Of a stretch of DNA of 5,133 nucleotides, positions 1 to 4,999 are shown piece after piece (position 1 is the first letter of the stretch; the number at the start of each line of letters is the position of its first letter). The notes under the pieces are model-generated. The model was not told the DNA's origin, did not search any database, and worked only from the letters and a program-made list of their open reading frames with translations. Both the position numbers and the translations under genes were made by a program. Origin of the DNA: Bacillota bacterium (GTDB taxonomy: Bacteria; Bacillota; Clostridia; Acetivibrionales; Acetivibrionaceae); NCBI GenBank assembly GCA_023398495.1, contig JAEWSG010000035.1, forward strand, positions 1-5,133. The letters are read 5' to 3'.

Positions 1-68
1 CTTATTAAAAACCAGTCATTTACCGGCTTTCCATCATCAGATAGTTCAATAAATCTGAGTACAGCATC
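1..68. repeat. Left copy of 68-bp terminal direct repeat
   Basis: Bases 1-68 are identical to bases 5066-5133, in the same orientation, with no mismatch. The repeat lies inside the small Cys-motif gene, so it is coding DNA and not a typical mobile-element end. Merging the two copies gives a 5,065-bp circle and restores an open reading frame across the join. This is most simply the overlap left at the ends of a circular contig. A true tandem duplication of a larger unit would give the same picture. Confidence 0.97.
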
Positions 69-209
69 AGTACAACTGCAGCCAGGATTAACGCAGTATT
101 CTTCATGAACCAAAATATTAGAATTAAGTCCGGTGAACTTTATTACAATATAGTCAATCTTTTCCCCATCATTTAAAACTTTAGCGTATGGTAAAACACT
201 TGCAGACAT
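1..209 (-). CDS. Small Cys-motif protein, N-terminal part (runs off left end)
   Basis: The ATG at 209-207 opens a frame that is still open at base 1 (69 codons plus two bases). The translation begins MSASVLPYAKVLNDGEKIDY and contains a Cys cluster C39-x4-C44-x-C46 in the setting EYCVNPGCSCTDAVLRFIE. This resembles the N-terminal module of uncharacterised bacterial proteins that often also carry SEC-C-type metal-binding motifs. Metal binding is plausible, but the function is unknown. Joining base 1 to the right end through the 68-bp overlap completes a 92-residue protein. It lies 182 bases downstream of the helical-repeat gene on the same strand, with its own strong ribosome binding site and a possible promoter. 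I am sure of the frame and start, but not of any role. Confidence 0.8.
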   Translation of the reverse strand, partial: MSASVLPYAKVLNDGEKIDYIVIKFTGLNSNILVHEEYCVNPGCSCTDAVLRFIELSDDGKPVNDWFLI

Positions 210-217
210 TAATTTTA

Positions 218-225
218 TCCTCCTC
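218..225 (-). promoter_or_regulatory. Strong ribosome binding site for the small Cys-motif gene
   Basis: The minus strand reads GAGGAGGA here. Nine bases separate the GGAGG core from the ATG at 209-207. This fixes the start of the split gene, and the match to the 16S anti-SD is near perfect. Confidence 0.85.
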
Positions 226-270
226 AATTATGCTCAAATAAGCCTCATCTATTCTTGCAATTATCCTCTT

Positions 271-300
271 ATCTTAACCCTCTGGTAATGCGGGTTTCAA
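271..300 (-). promoter_or_regulatory. Possible SigA promoter for the small Cys-motif gene
   Basis: On the minus strand TTGAAA (300-295) is followed after 18 bases by TAAGAT (276-271). A 17-base spacing gives TTAAGA instead. The predicted start would leave a leader of about 55 bases before the ATG at 209. The -10 match is only moderate. The rest of the 210-391 gap holds no gene. Near the upstream gene's stop it contains an imperfect 12-bp palindrome (369-380), with no T-run that would make it a terminator. Confidence 0.4.
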
Positions 301-391
301 TCAAATTTCTGTTGTGTCTCCACATACAATGTCTTTATTCTAATAGGTTTTCATAGGGAAGTATTCACGTAATGCGTTACATAAAATCTTT

Positions 392-2167
392 TCAATCTAT
401 ATATTCCTTCAATGCTCCTCTAAAAGCTGTGTGCCGTGAATATCTTTTTAAATACGTTTCTATAATAATATTTTTTGCCCTTTTCTCACCTAACGATTCC
501 TTTACTTCTCCCACTGCAGCAGCCAATAAAGCAACGTCATTATATTTACTTCTGTATTTTCCACCTACAATCCCATCTATTCTTTTATCAACTACAGTTT
601 TCAGCCACTCAACATATGGCTTTGTATCATTCAAGGCTAATCTATAATTTACTTTCCATAAACAAAAGATATTCCAAAATATTTCTTCACCTTTTTGCAT
701 GCTCACTTCAGTTTCAAATACAGAATTTTCTTTCATAAACACAAGATTCTTGCTCTCATTAAATCCCAGCCTATTTGAAAGATGGGCTGCTATCTTTTTA
801 CCGGCTTTTCTCAAACTTTTATCTGCATATAGATACAATAACATCAAATCTATACCAGCCCCAATAAAATGACCGCTCCACCCCAATGAACTTTTCTGTT
901 CCATACACCAATCTCTAATCTTTTCAAAATGCCCTGAAAAAAAGTACAGATACTTATATTCTATTTCATCAATATTATTTTTCGCAGTTTCAGATAAGTA
1001 CTGCTTATAGTTATCCGATACGTACAATTTTTCTATTCTTTTTTCAGCAAGATCTTTATATTCCCTCGTCACTTCTCCGTCTACAAAAAGTCTTAAATAA
1101 TTTGGTATGGTTGAATTGGAGAAAAAGGCTTCATACCAACATTTTTTCATGAGATCACTATCATTGACACAAAAGGAAGCCTGGGCGGTTTTTAAAGCAA
1201 TTTCACCGCGTATTTTCAAATCACATTCTAGTTGATCAAGAGCTTCCTTTCCAATCTCTTTCATTTTCTCGTAATTATGAGCCTTTTCATATTCCAATAA
1301 TGCAGCCATGTAAACAGATGGTTGCTCTTTATAGCCTTGTCTTGCCATTTCTACCAAACCCTCTGTACCTTTATAATACAATATACCTTCCTTTAGCAAA
1401 CGTGCTGCAATATCGCCACTTTGCTGCATAAGAAAATCAATCCATGATTGAAAAAACAGTTCTGTATCTCTCAATTCTTCCCTGCCTATCGAAAAAATGT
1501 CTTCAATATGTATCTCCTTAAAATACGGATAAGAAAAATATGAATACAAACTACTTGCTCGTTTATTTGCCGGTTGTAACTGATAATCCAAATACAGTAC
1601 ATCTAATGCAAGTACTTTCAAATCAACTGCAACTAACTTTTCTTCTACCATTTCTTCAAGACTTAGTTCAAAGGAATCTCCGCCCCACTCATCTTCAACA
1701 AAAATTTGTGTGTCCATAACCAATTTAAATACTGACAATGCTTCTTCATATCTGCAATCATTCAGACAGTCATGCGCAAATAAAACAGCATCTACGATTA
1801 TCCTTCCGATACCCTCATTGTCCTCATATTCCCATATCCATTCACTTCCCCAATATCCGTTAGAATAATCCTCATATCCTTGGGCAGATAAACACAAATC
1901 ACCATCTTTTATTTTTGAAAAAACTTCTTTTATATCAGATAGCTTATCTTTAACTTTTTTATCCGGTATTAATCTTTTTAATTGAATTTTATTATCATTC
2001 TCTTTTTTATCACTTTGATTACAACAATCATTAAGCAGCTGAAGAAATGCCTCTCTTTTGTTTTCAGGTGTTTTCCTTGCAATATTATGCAGACACCTTC
2101 TTAATTCTTCTGCACTCATACTGTCCAATATTTCACCTGACTTCTGAACAAATTCTTTCTGATTCAT
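392..2167 (-). CDS. Helical-repeat (TPR-like) protein of unknown function, 591 aa
   Basis: This is an uninterrupted 591-residue frame with no signal peptide and no membrane segment, so it is probably cytosolic. It is almost entirely helical. After a charged N-terminal part (about 1-85) comes a conserved-looking Trp/Tyr-rich stretch (about 93-130, GYEDYSNGYWGSEWIWEYED), then repeated helix pairs of TPR/alpha-solenoid character, for example YEEALSVFKLVMD near 140-152 and EYEKAHNYEKMKEIGKEAL near 292-310. The end, YSRHTAFRGAL near 576-586, looks like a natural C-terminus. I recognise this type as an uncharacterised protein common in Clostridia, with some resemblance to the C-terminal helical part of bacterial SWIM zinc-finger proteins, but no SWIM motif is present. 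A scaffold or protein-binding role is only inference. The ATG at 2167 is preceded by AGGGAGG. The gene follows fic after 172 bases on the same strand. Confidence 0.88.
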   Translation of the reverse strand: MNQKEFVQKSGEILDSMSAEELRRCLHNIARKTPENKREAFLQLLNDCCNQSDKKENDNKIQLKRLIPDKKVKDKLSDIKEVFSKIKDGDLCLSAQGYEDYSNGYWGSEWIWEYEDNEGIGRIIVDAVLFAHDCLNDCRYEEALSVFKLVMDTQIFVEDEWGGDSFELSLEEMVEEKLVAVDLKVLALDVLYLDYQLQPANKRASSLYSYFSYPYFKEIHIEDIFSIGREELRDTELFFQSWIDFLMQQSGDIAARLLKEGILYYKGTEGLVEMARQGYKEQPSVYMAALLEYEKAHNYEKMKEIGKEALDQLECDLKIRGEIALKTAQASFCVNDSDLMKKCWYEAFFSNSTIPNYLRLFVDGEVTREYKDLAEKRIEKLYVSDNYKQYLSETAKNNIDEIEYKYLYFFSGHFEKIRDWCMEQKSSLGWSGHFIGAGIDLMLLYLYADKSLRKAGKKIAAHLSNRLGFNESKNLVFMKENSVFETEVSMQKGEEIFWNIFCLWKVNYRLALNDTKPYVEWLKTVVDKRIDGIVGGKYRSKYNDVALLAAAVGEVKESLGEKRAKNIIIETYLKRYSRHTAFRGALKEYID

Positions 2168-2171
2168 TTTA

Positions 2172-2178
2172 CCTCCCT
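2172..2178 (-). promoter_or_regulatory. Ribosome binding site for the helical-repeat gene
   Basis: The minus strand reads AGGGAGG, followed by four bases and ATG (2167-2165). The match to the anti-SD is strong but the spacing is short. No alternative start nearby has a comparable site. Confidence 0.75.
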
Positions 2179-2275
2179 AAATTGCTTCTCATGATTATTC
2201 TATTTATTCTCCAGTTTTCTAATTACATCCGTACCTATTTTTTCAATTGCTTTTAACTTGCGAATGGCTCATTGA

Positions 2276-2322
2276 TTCAACAGTTGAAACCTTTCTGATT
2301 GCGGTCTGCCTTGATTAATCAA
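2276..2322. repeat. Two short perfect palindromes upstream of the helical-repeat gene
   Basis: TTCAAC-A-GTTGAA (2276-2288) and TTGATTAATCAA (2311-2322) lie 22 bases apart in the gap between fic and the helical-repeat gene. The second sits where transcription from the possible promoter at 2329-2356 would begin. They are the size of small repressor half-site pairs. In AT-rich DNA such short palindromes can occur by chance. Neither has a T-run, so neither is a terminator. Confidence 0.4.
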
Positions 2323-2328
2323 AAACAC

Positions 2329-2356
2329 ATTATAAGCAATCAATCCTTATTGAAAA
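2329..2356 (-). promoter_or_regulatory. Possible promoter for the helical-repeat gene
   Basis: On the minus strand TTTTCA (2356-2351) is separated by 16 bases from a perfect TATAAT (2334-2329). It overlaps the last codons of fic and would give a leader of about 155 bases before the ATG at 2167. The -35 matches consensus at four of six positions. Read-through from the fic promoter is the alternative way of transcribing this gene, because no terminator is visible between them. Confidence 0.35.
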
Positions 2357-3524
2357 CATCAATATATCGTTTGTAAACAAATACCTTCTTTCGCTTGCGA
2401 TTGTCTAGATTACTCAAAATCCCTTCTTCACAAAGCCTTTCAAGTAAACGGCCACTTGTAGCAACACTAATATCAAGCTTGGCTGTTGCATCTTCAATAC
2501 TTATAGTAGGCTTATCAAATAAACCTTCATAAATTGTCATAGCATTTTCGCTAGTACGTCCCATAGCATTTATCTTTCTCAAATCGTCCTCACGAAGTGC
2601 AGTAATATCTCTTGCAATGTCTACAGCTTCTTGAGCCGTTTCAATAACACCTGTTAAAAAGAATTTTATCCATGTTTCATAGTCTCCCTTTGCATGAATG
2701 TTGTAGAGGCAGTCATAGTAAGCCTGTTGATTACGTTTTATAAATTTCGAAATATAAAGAGTTGGCTTATGCAAAATATCTTTTGCCGCTAAATAGAATG
2801 CAATCAAAAGTCTGCCTACTCTACCATTACCATCAAGAAAAGGATGAATCATTTCAAATTGACTGTGAATTAGTGCCACCTTTACAAGTGGTGATAATCT
2901 ATCATTCTCATGCATGAATTTTTCAAAATTATCAAGGCAGCCATTTAAATAATCAACTGAAGGCGGAACATAGCTCGCTGTACTTATAGAGTAGCCTCCA
3001 ATCCAATTTTGTGATCTTCTGAATTCACCCGGGTTGCATGGCGAGCAGTGAAGTGAAACTTCACGACCAGCTGGAGTTTTGTTTTCGCCTCTGACACCTT
3101 CCATAAGTATAGCATGTATCTCTCTGATTAGCCTAAGTGAAAGCGGTAGTGTCTCCAAACGTTCAAAACCAAAACTTGTAGCCCTAATATAATTTTCAAT
3201 TTCCTTAACATCATTGGGGACTTCATCTGCCATTCCAGCTTCTGCTTTTATCAAATCAGAAAACGTAGCTCTCGTACCTTCTATTTGGGAGGAAAGAGTT
3301 GCTTCTTTTCGTGCATACATATATACAAAATAACTGGGAGATATAAGAGTGTCTGTTACTTCATCCAATCTGCCGATATATCTGTTTGCTTCGGATAATA
3401 AATAAATCATTTCATCATCATATTGAATTGTTGGGTTTTGAGGTGGCAGAGGTGCAGGAATAAAACATGAATATTCTGCATTACCACTACCAATTTTTAA
3501 TTTTCGGCCTGCTCTATTCTCCAC
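2340..3524 (-). CDS. Class II Fic family AMP-transferase with C-terminal winged helix
   Basis: The protein transfers AMP from ATP to hydroxyl side chains of target proteins in the cytosol. Numbering here is from the longest frame (TTG at 3551, 403 aa). An N-terminal Fic_N-type region carries the inhibitory motif S87-x3-E91-G92, which places it in class II, where the inhibitory helix is in the same chain and precedes the Fic core. The flap region shows GEFRRSQNWIGG (175-186). The catalytic loop is intact, HPFLDGNGRVGR (236-247), with the catalytic His236 and the Arg247 that Glu91 would contact. Residues about 335-400 look like a winged helix (SIEDATAKLDISVATSGRLL). I prefer the GTG at 3524-3522 (394 aa). 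It alone has an AGGAG seven bases upstream, and the promoter start would fall near 3549, leaving the upstream TTG/ATG codons without a site. The target is unknown. The protein could be a self-regulated housekeeping modifier or act in phage or stress responses. Confidence 0.95.
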   Translation of the reverse strand: MENRAGRKLKIGSGNAEYSCFIPAPLPPQNPTIQYDDEMIYLLSEANRYIGRLDEVTDTLISPSYFVYMYARKEATLSSQIEGTRATFSDLIKAEAGMADEVPNDVKEIENYIRATSFGFERLETLPLSLRLIREIHAILMEGVRGENKTPAGREVSLHCSPCNPGEFRRSQNWIGGYSISTASYVPPSVDYLNGCLDNFEKFMHENDRLSPLVKVALIHSQFEMIHPFLDGNGRVGRLLIAFYLAAKDILHKPTLYISKFIKRNQQAYYDCLYNIHAKGDYETWIKFFLTGVIETAQEAVDIARDITALREDDLRKINAMGRTSENAMTIYEGLFDKPTISIEDATAKLDISVATSGRLLERLCEEGILSNLDNRKRKKVFVYKRYIDVFNKD

Positions 3525-3530
3525 AAAATC

Positions 3531-3537
3531 ACTCCTC
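3531..3537 (-). promoter_or_regulatory. Ribosome binding site that selects the GTG start of fic
   Basis: The minus strand reads GAGGAGT, with seven bases between AGGAG and GTG (3524-3522). The site overlaps ATG (3539-3537), so that ATG and the TTG/ATG/ATG further upstream cannot use it. This is the main reason for shortening the reading frame by nine codons. Confidence 0.75.
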
Positions 3538-3555
3538 ATTTTCATCATCAAAATG

Positions 3556-3584
3556 ATTATAATATTTTTTTATTTGCATTTCAA
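3556..3584 (-). promoter_or_regulatory. SigA-type promoter of fic
   Basis: On the minus strand TTGAAA (3584-3579) and TATAAT (3561-3556) are separated by exactly 17 bases. That is a near-consensus housekeeping promoter. Transcription would begin near 3549, giving a leader of about 25 bases to the GTG at 3524. The -35 and most of the spacer lie inside the first long palindrome (3569-3603), so a protein bound there would block polymerase. Confidence 0.75.
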
Positions 3585-3623
3585 TCACTTGATTGCAAAT
3601 AAAGTTTTTTTATTTGCATTTCA
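3565..3623. repeat. 19-bp direct repeat with 40-bp period
   Basis: TTTTTTTATTTGCATTTCA occurs at 3565-3583 and again at 3605-3623, without mismatch. The repeats carry the left arms of the two palindromes. The identity extends beyond the palindrome arms into a T-run, so the whole 40-bp unit was probably duplicated. An iteron-like role in a very AT-rich patch cannot be excluded, but no initiator gene is present. Confidence 0.85.
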
Positions 3624-3642
3624 TTTTACTTTTTGCAAATAA
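3569..3642. promoter_or_regulatory. Tandem long palindromes, putative operators of fic
   Basis: Palindrome 1 has arms TTTATTTGCA (3569-3578) and TGCAAATAAA (3594-3603). Palindrome 2 has arms TTATTTGCA (3610-3618) and TGCAAATAA (3634-3642). Both have a 15-base spacer, and their centres (3586 and 3626) are exactly 40 bp apart, close to four helical turns. Palindrome 1 also has an inner TCAA/TTGA pair (3581-3584, 3588-3591). It covers the fic -35. The identical geometry points to a dimeric DNA-binding protein that loads two sites on one face of the DNA. The winged helix at the C-terminus of Fic is the obvious local candidate, but this is inference. Confidence 0.7.
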
Positions 3643-3860
3643 TTATATGCACATAACTAAATATACAAGAAACAAAGTAAAAGAAGAAGCTATGAACACC
3701 TCATCAACCCCTTCAAAATCATACCTACATGTCTCCTCATACTATATCCTAACTGAAATACACACTTCAAGCTCGTTTACCTGCTCTTTATTCCTAAAAT
3801 CATCCCTATCTGTATTAAACGAAACAACCCTTGCAGCCCGCTTAAATACTAGGATTCCGA
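3643..3860. other. Gene-free stretch between recombinase remnant and fic operators
   Basis: I see no gene with a start and ribosome binding site on either strand here. A minus-strand frame of about 50 codons is open from about 3887 to a TAG near 3738 (reading RAARVVSFNTDRDDFRNKEQ in part). It has no ribosome binding site and I recognise no family, so it may be decayed coding DNA behind the recombinase. A perfect TATAAT on the minus strand (3647-3642) has only a weak TTGTAT at 15-base spacing. No intrinsic terminator follows the recombinase. Confidence 0.5.
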
Positions 3861-4409
3861 CTAATTCTTTCTTTGTATTCTTACTACGCACTCAACGGCA
3901 CTCTCATTATCCCACAAAATTTTATTCCCTGTGTCATCACCATATTTTACAGGGAACTGAAAGGTTATTGACTTTAGTTTGCTACCATCTCTCGGCTTAG
4001 CTTTTTTGTAAACCTCTATCTCATCAATCAAATACGAAATCACTTTCTTCTGCTCTGTATCTGTCATCTTATCGTAAATTTTATCAAAGCTCAAAAGTAT
4101 TTGATATACTTGCTCTAAATTTAGGACATTTGTTTCTACGGCACGTTTCTTTTTAATCAAGTCATCTATCTTTTCTTCTAACTCATACAATTCATCATAC
4201 TGTTTATTTAAACGCTTGTTTTTATCCTGTAGCTTACGCTCTCTATGTGGCTCATCAAGAGGCATTGTGTCTATCTCTTGCTCCAAGCTATCTTTAGCAG
4301 TCTCACACAACCTCAAGCTTTTCATATATTCACTTAGCTCTTTATCAATCTCTGAGGTATCAACTTCTTTTCCAATCTTAGACTTAATCTGCTCTGCAAA
4401 TAAGGGGTT
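3861..4409 (-). pseudogene. Large serine recombinase, C-terminal remnant (about 182 aa)
   Basis: In the frame ending at the TAG (3863-3861), the sequence matches the C-terminal part of large serine recombinases from the codon at 4409 onward. It begins NPLFAEQIKSKIGKEVDTSE and continues with the charged coiled coil and the family signature IDTMPLDEPHRERKL, RLNKQYDELYELEEKIDDLI and LLSFDKIYDKMTDTEQKK. A usual member has over 500 residues. Here the catalytic resolvase domain with its active-site serine, the recombinase domain and most of the zinc ribbon are missing. A TGA (4412-4410) immediately precedes the first matching codon, and upstream DNA belongs to a nucleoside phosphorylase. The first in-frame ATG is at 4325 and has no clear ribosome binding site. 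It cannot catalyse recombination. A coiled-coil fragment could be made from the 4325 ATG, but I doubt it. Confidence 0.88.
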
Positions 4410-4999
4410 TCAAATGAATCTCCACCCCAATTTCTTGCATCATATTTCTCAATATCAGCTAGACTGTCAGCTGTGAACAAAATTTCTCCCCATATTACCC
4501 CCCGCATCTGTGCACAAGCAGCTAATGCAGAACATTCCATTTCAACAACTGAGCAACCTTCTTCTTTTCTATATAATACCTTTTCTTTTGTTTCTCGATA
4601 AAATCCATCTGTAGACCAAGATATAACCTCAGTATATTTTAAACCATGTTCTTTCAATGTTTTTTCGATTGCTCTTAATGCAGATTTATTAATATCAACA
4701 TAGCGTGATGGCATCATATAGTGATAAGATGTACCTTCATCTCTTAAAGCTTTTTGGGGAATAAGAAAAGTATTTTCAGGAAAATTCTCTAATGCTCCAC
4801 ACGAACCAGCAGAAATAATTTCCTTAACACCATAACCTATTAACCAATCTAATAGCTGTGCTGCTGATGCTGAACCTACTGGAGCTTGGCACAAACAAAT
4901 ATTTTCACCTCTATAGTTAGTGTAGTCCTTGGCTTTAATATAATGAGAAATCAGCTTTTCTTTGAATTCGTCAATATTGTCTACAAATTCCTTAATCAT
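4334..4999 (-). CDS. Nucleoside phosphorylase (PNP/UDP family), both ends abnormal
   Basis: Members of this family split nucleosides with phosphate into a free base and ribose-1-phosphate in purine or pyrimidine salvage. Of 221 residues, about 30-197 match: a Gly-rich loop SAGSCGAL (63-70), RDEGTSYHY (86-94), DGFYRE (131-136), the ribose-binding VVEMECSALA (151-160) and TADSL (177-180) with the likely general-acid Asp178. After GGDSFE (to residue 197, base 4409) family similarity stops. The last 24 residues are recombinase DNA read in the wrong frame, so the C-terminal helix is lost. At the N-terminus the usual 50-60 residues, including the first strand, are absent, and residues 1-28 look like the tail of another protein. 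The ATG overlaps the upstream TGA as ATGA and has no ribosome binding site, so it depends on coupling or frameshifting. It is probably inactive; substrate is not assignable. Confidence 0.82.
   Translation of the reverse strand: MIKEFVDNIDEFKEKLISHYIKAKDYTNYRGENICLCQAPVGSASAAQLLDWLIGYGVKEIISAGSCGALENFPENTFLIPQKALRDEGTSYHYMMPSRYVDINKSALRAIEKTLKEHGLKYTEVISWSTDGFYRETKEKVLYRKEEGCSVVEMECSALAACAQMRGVIWGEILFTADSLADIEKYDARNWGGDSFETPYLQSRLSLRLEKKLIPQRLIKS
4407..4411. other. Phosphorylase/recombinase junction
   Basis: The phosphorylase codon GAA (4411-4409) is the last that fits its family. The recombinase codon AAC (4409-4407) is the first that fits its family, in another frame. The two reading frames therefore meet within five bases, inside the minus-strand string TTTGAAACCCC. 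Both genes are cut mid-family at this point. It marks a deletion, the closure of an excised circle, or an assembly chimera. Confidence 0.75.

Noticed and set aside
369..380. GTAATGCGTTAC near-palindrome just after the helical-repeat stop, considered as a terminator
   Set aside because: The stem is only four to five pairs with one wobble, and no T-run follows on the minus strand.
372..738. Plus-strand reading frames of 91 and 87 codons opposite the helical-repeat gene
   Set aside because: They are antisense shadows of a well-supported 591-codon gene and lack convincing ribosome binding sites or recognisable protein character.
2047..2256. Plus-strand frame of 69 codons spanning the start of the helical-repeat gene
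   Set aside because: Mostly antisense to a real gene, rich in Phe/Leu/Ile from AT-rich DNA, with no ribosome binding site.
3565..3642. AT-rich direct repeats considered as plasmid iterons or an origin
   Set aside because: Only two copies are present, they are palindromic and overlap a good promoter, and no replication initiator gene exists in the window. Operator is the better explanation.
3593..4000. Plus-strand frame of 135 codons across the fic operators and recombinase 3' end
   Set aside because: It starts inside the palindrome region, has Ser/Thr/Leu-rich low-complexity content, runs antisense to the recombinase, and has no plausible ribosome binding site.
3861..4325. The ATG at 4325 as the start of a genuine small coiled-coil gene
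   Set aside because: Family similarity extends upstream to 4409 without a break and no ribosome binding site precedes 4325, so it is an internal Met of a truncated recombinase.
4216..4476. Plus-strand frame of 86 codons opposite the recombinase and phosphorylase
   Set aside because: It is antisense to two recognisable families and crosses their junction, so it cannot be an ancestral gene.
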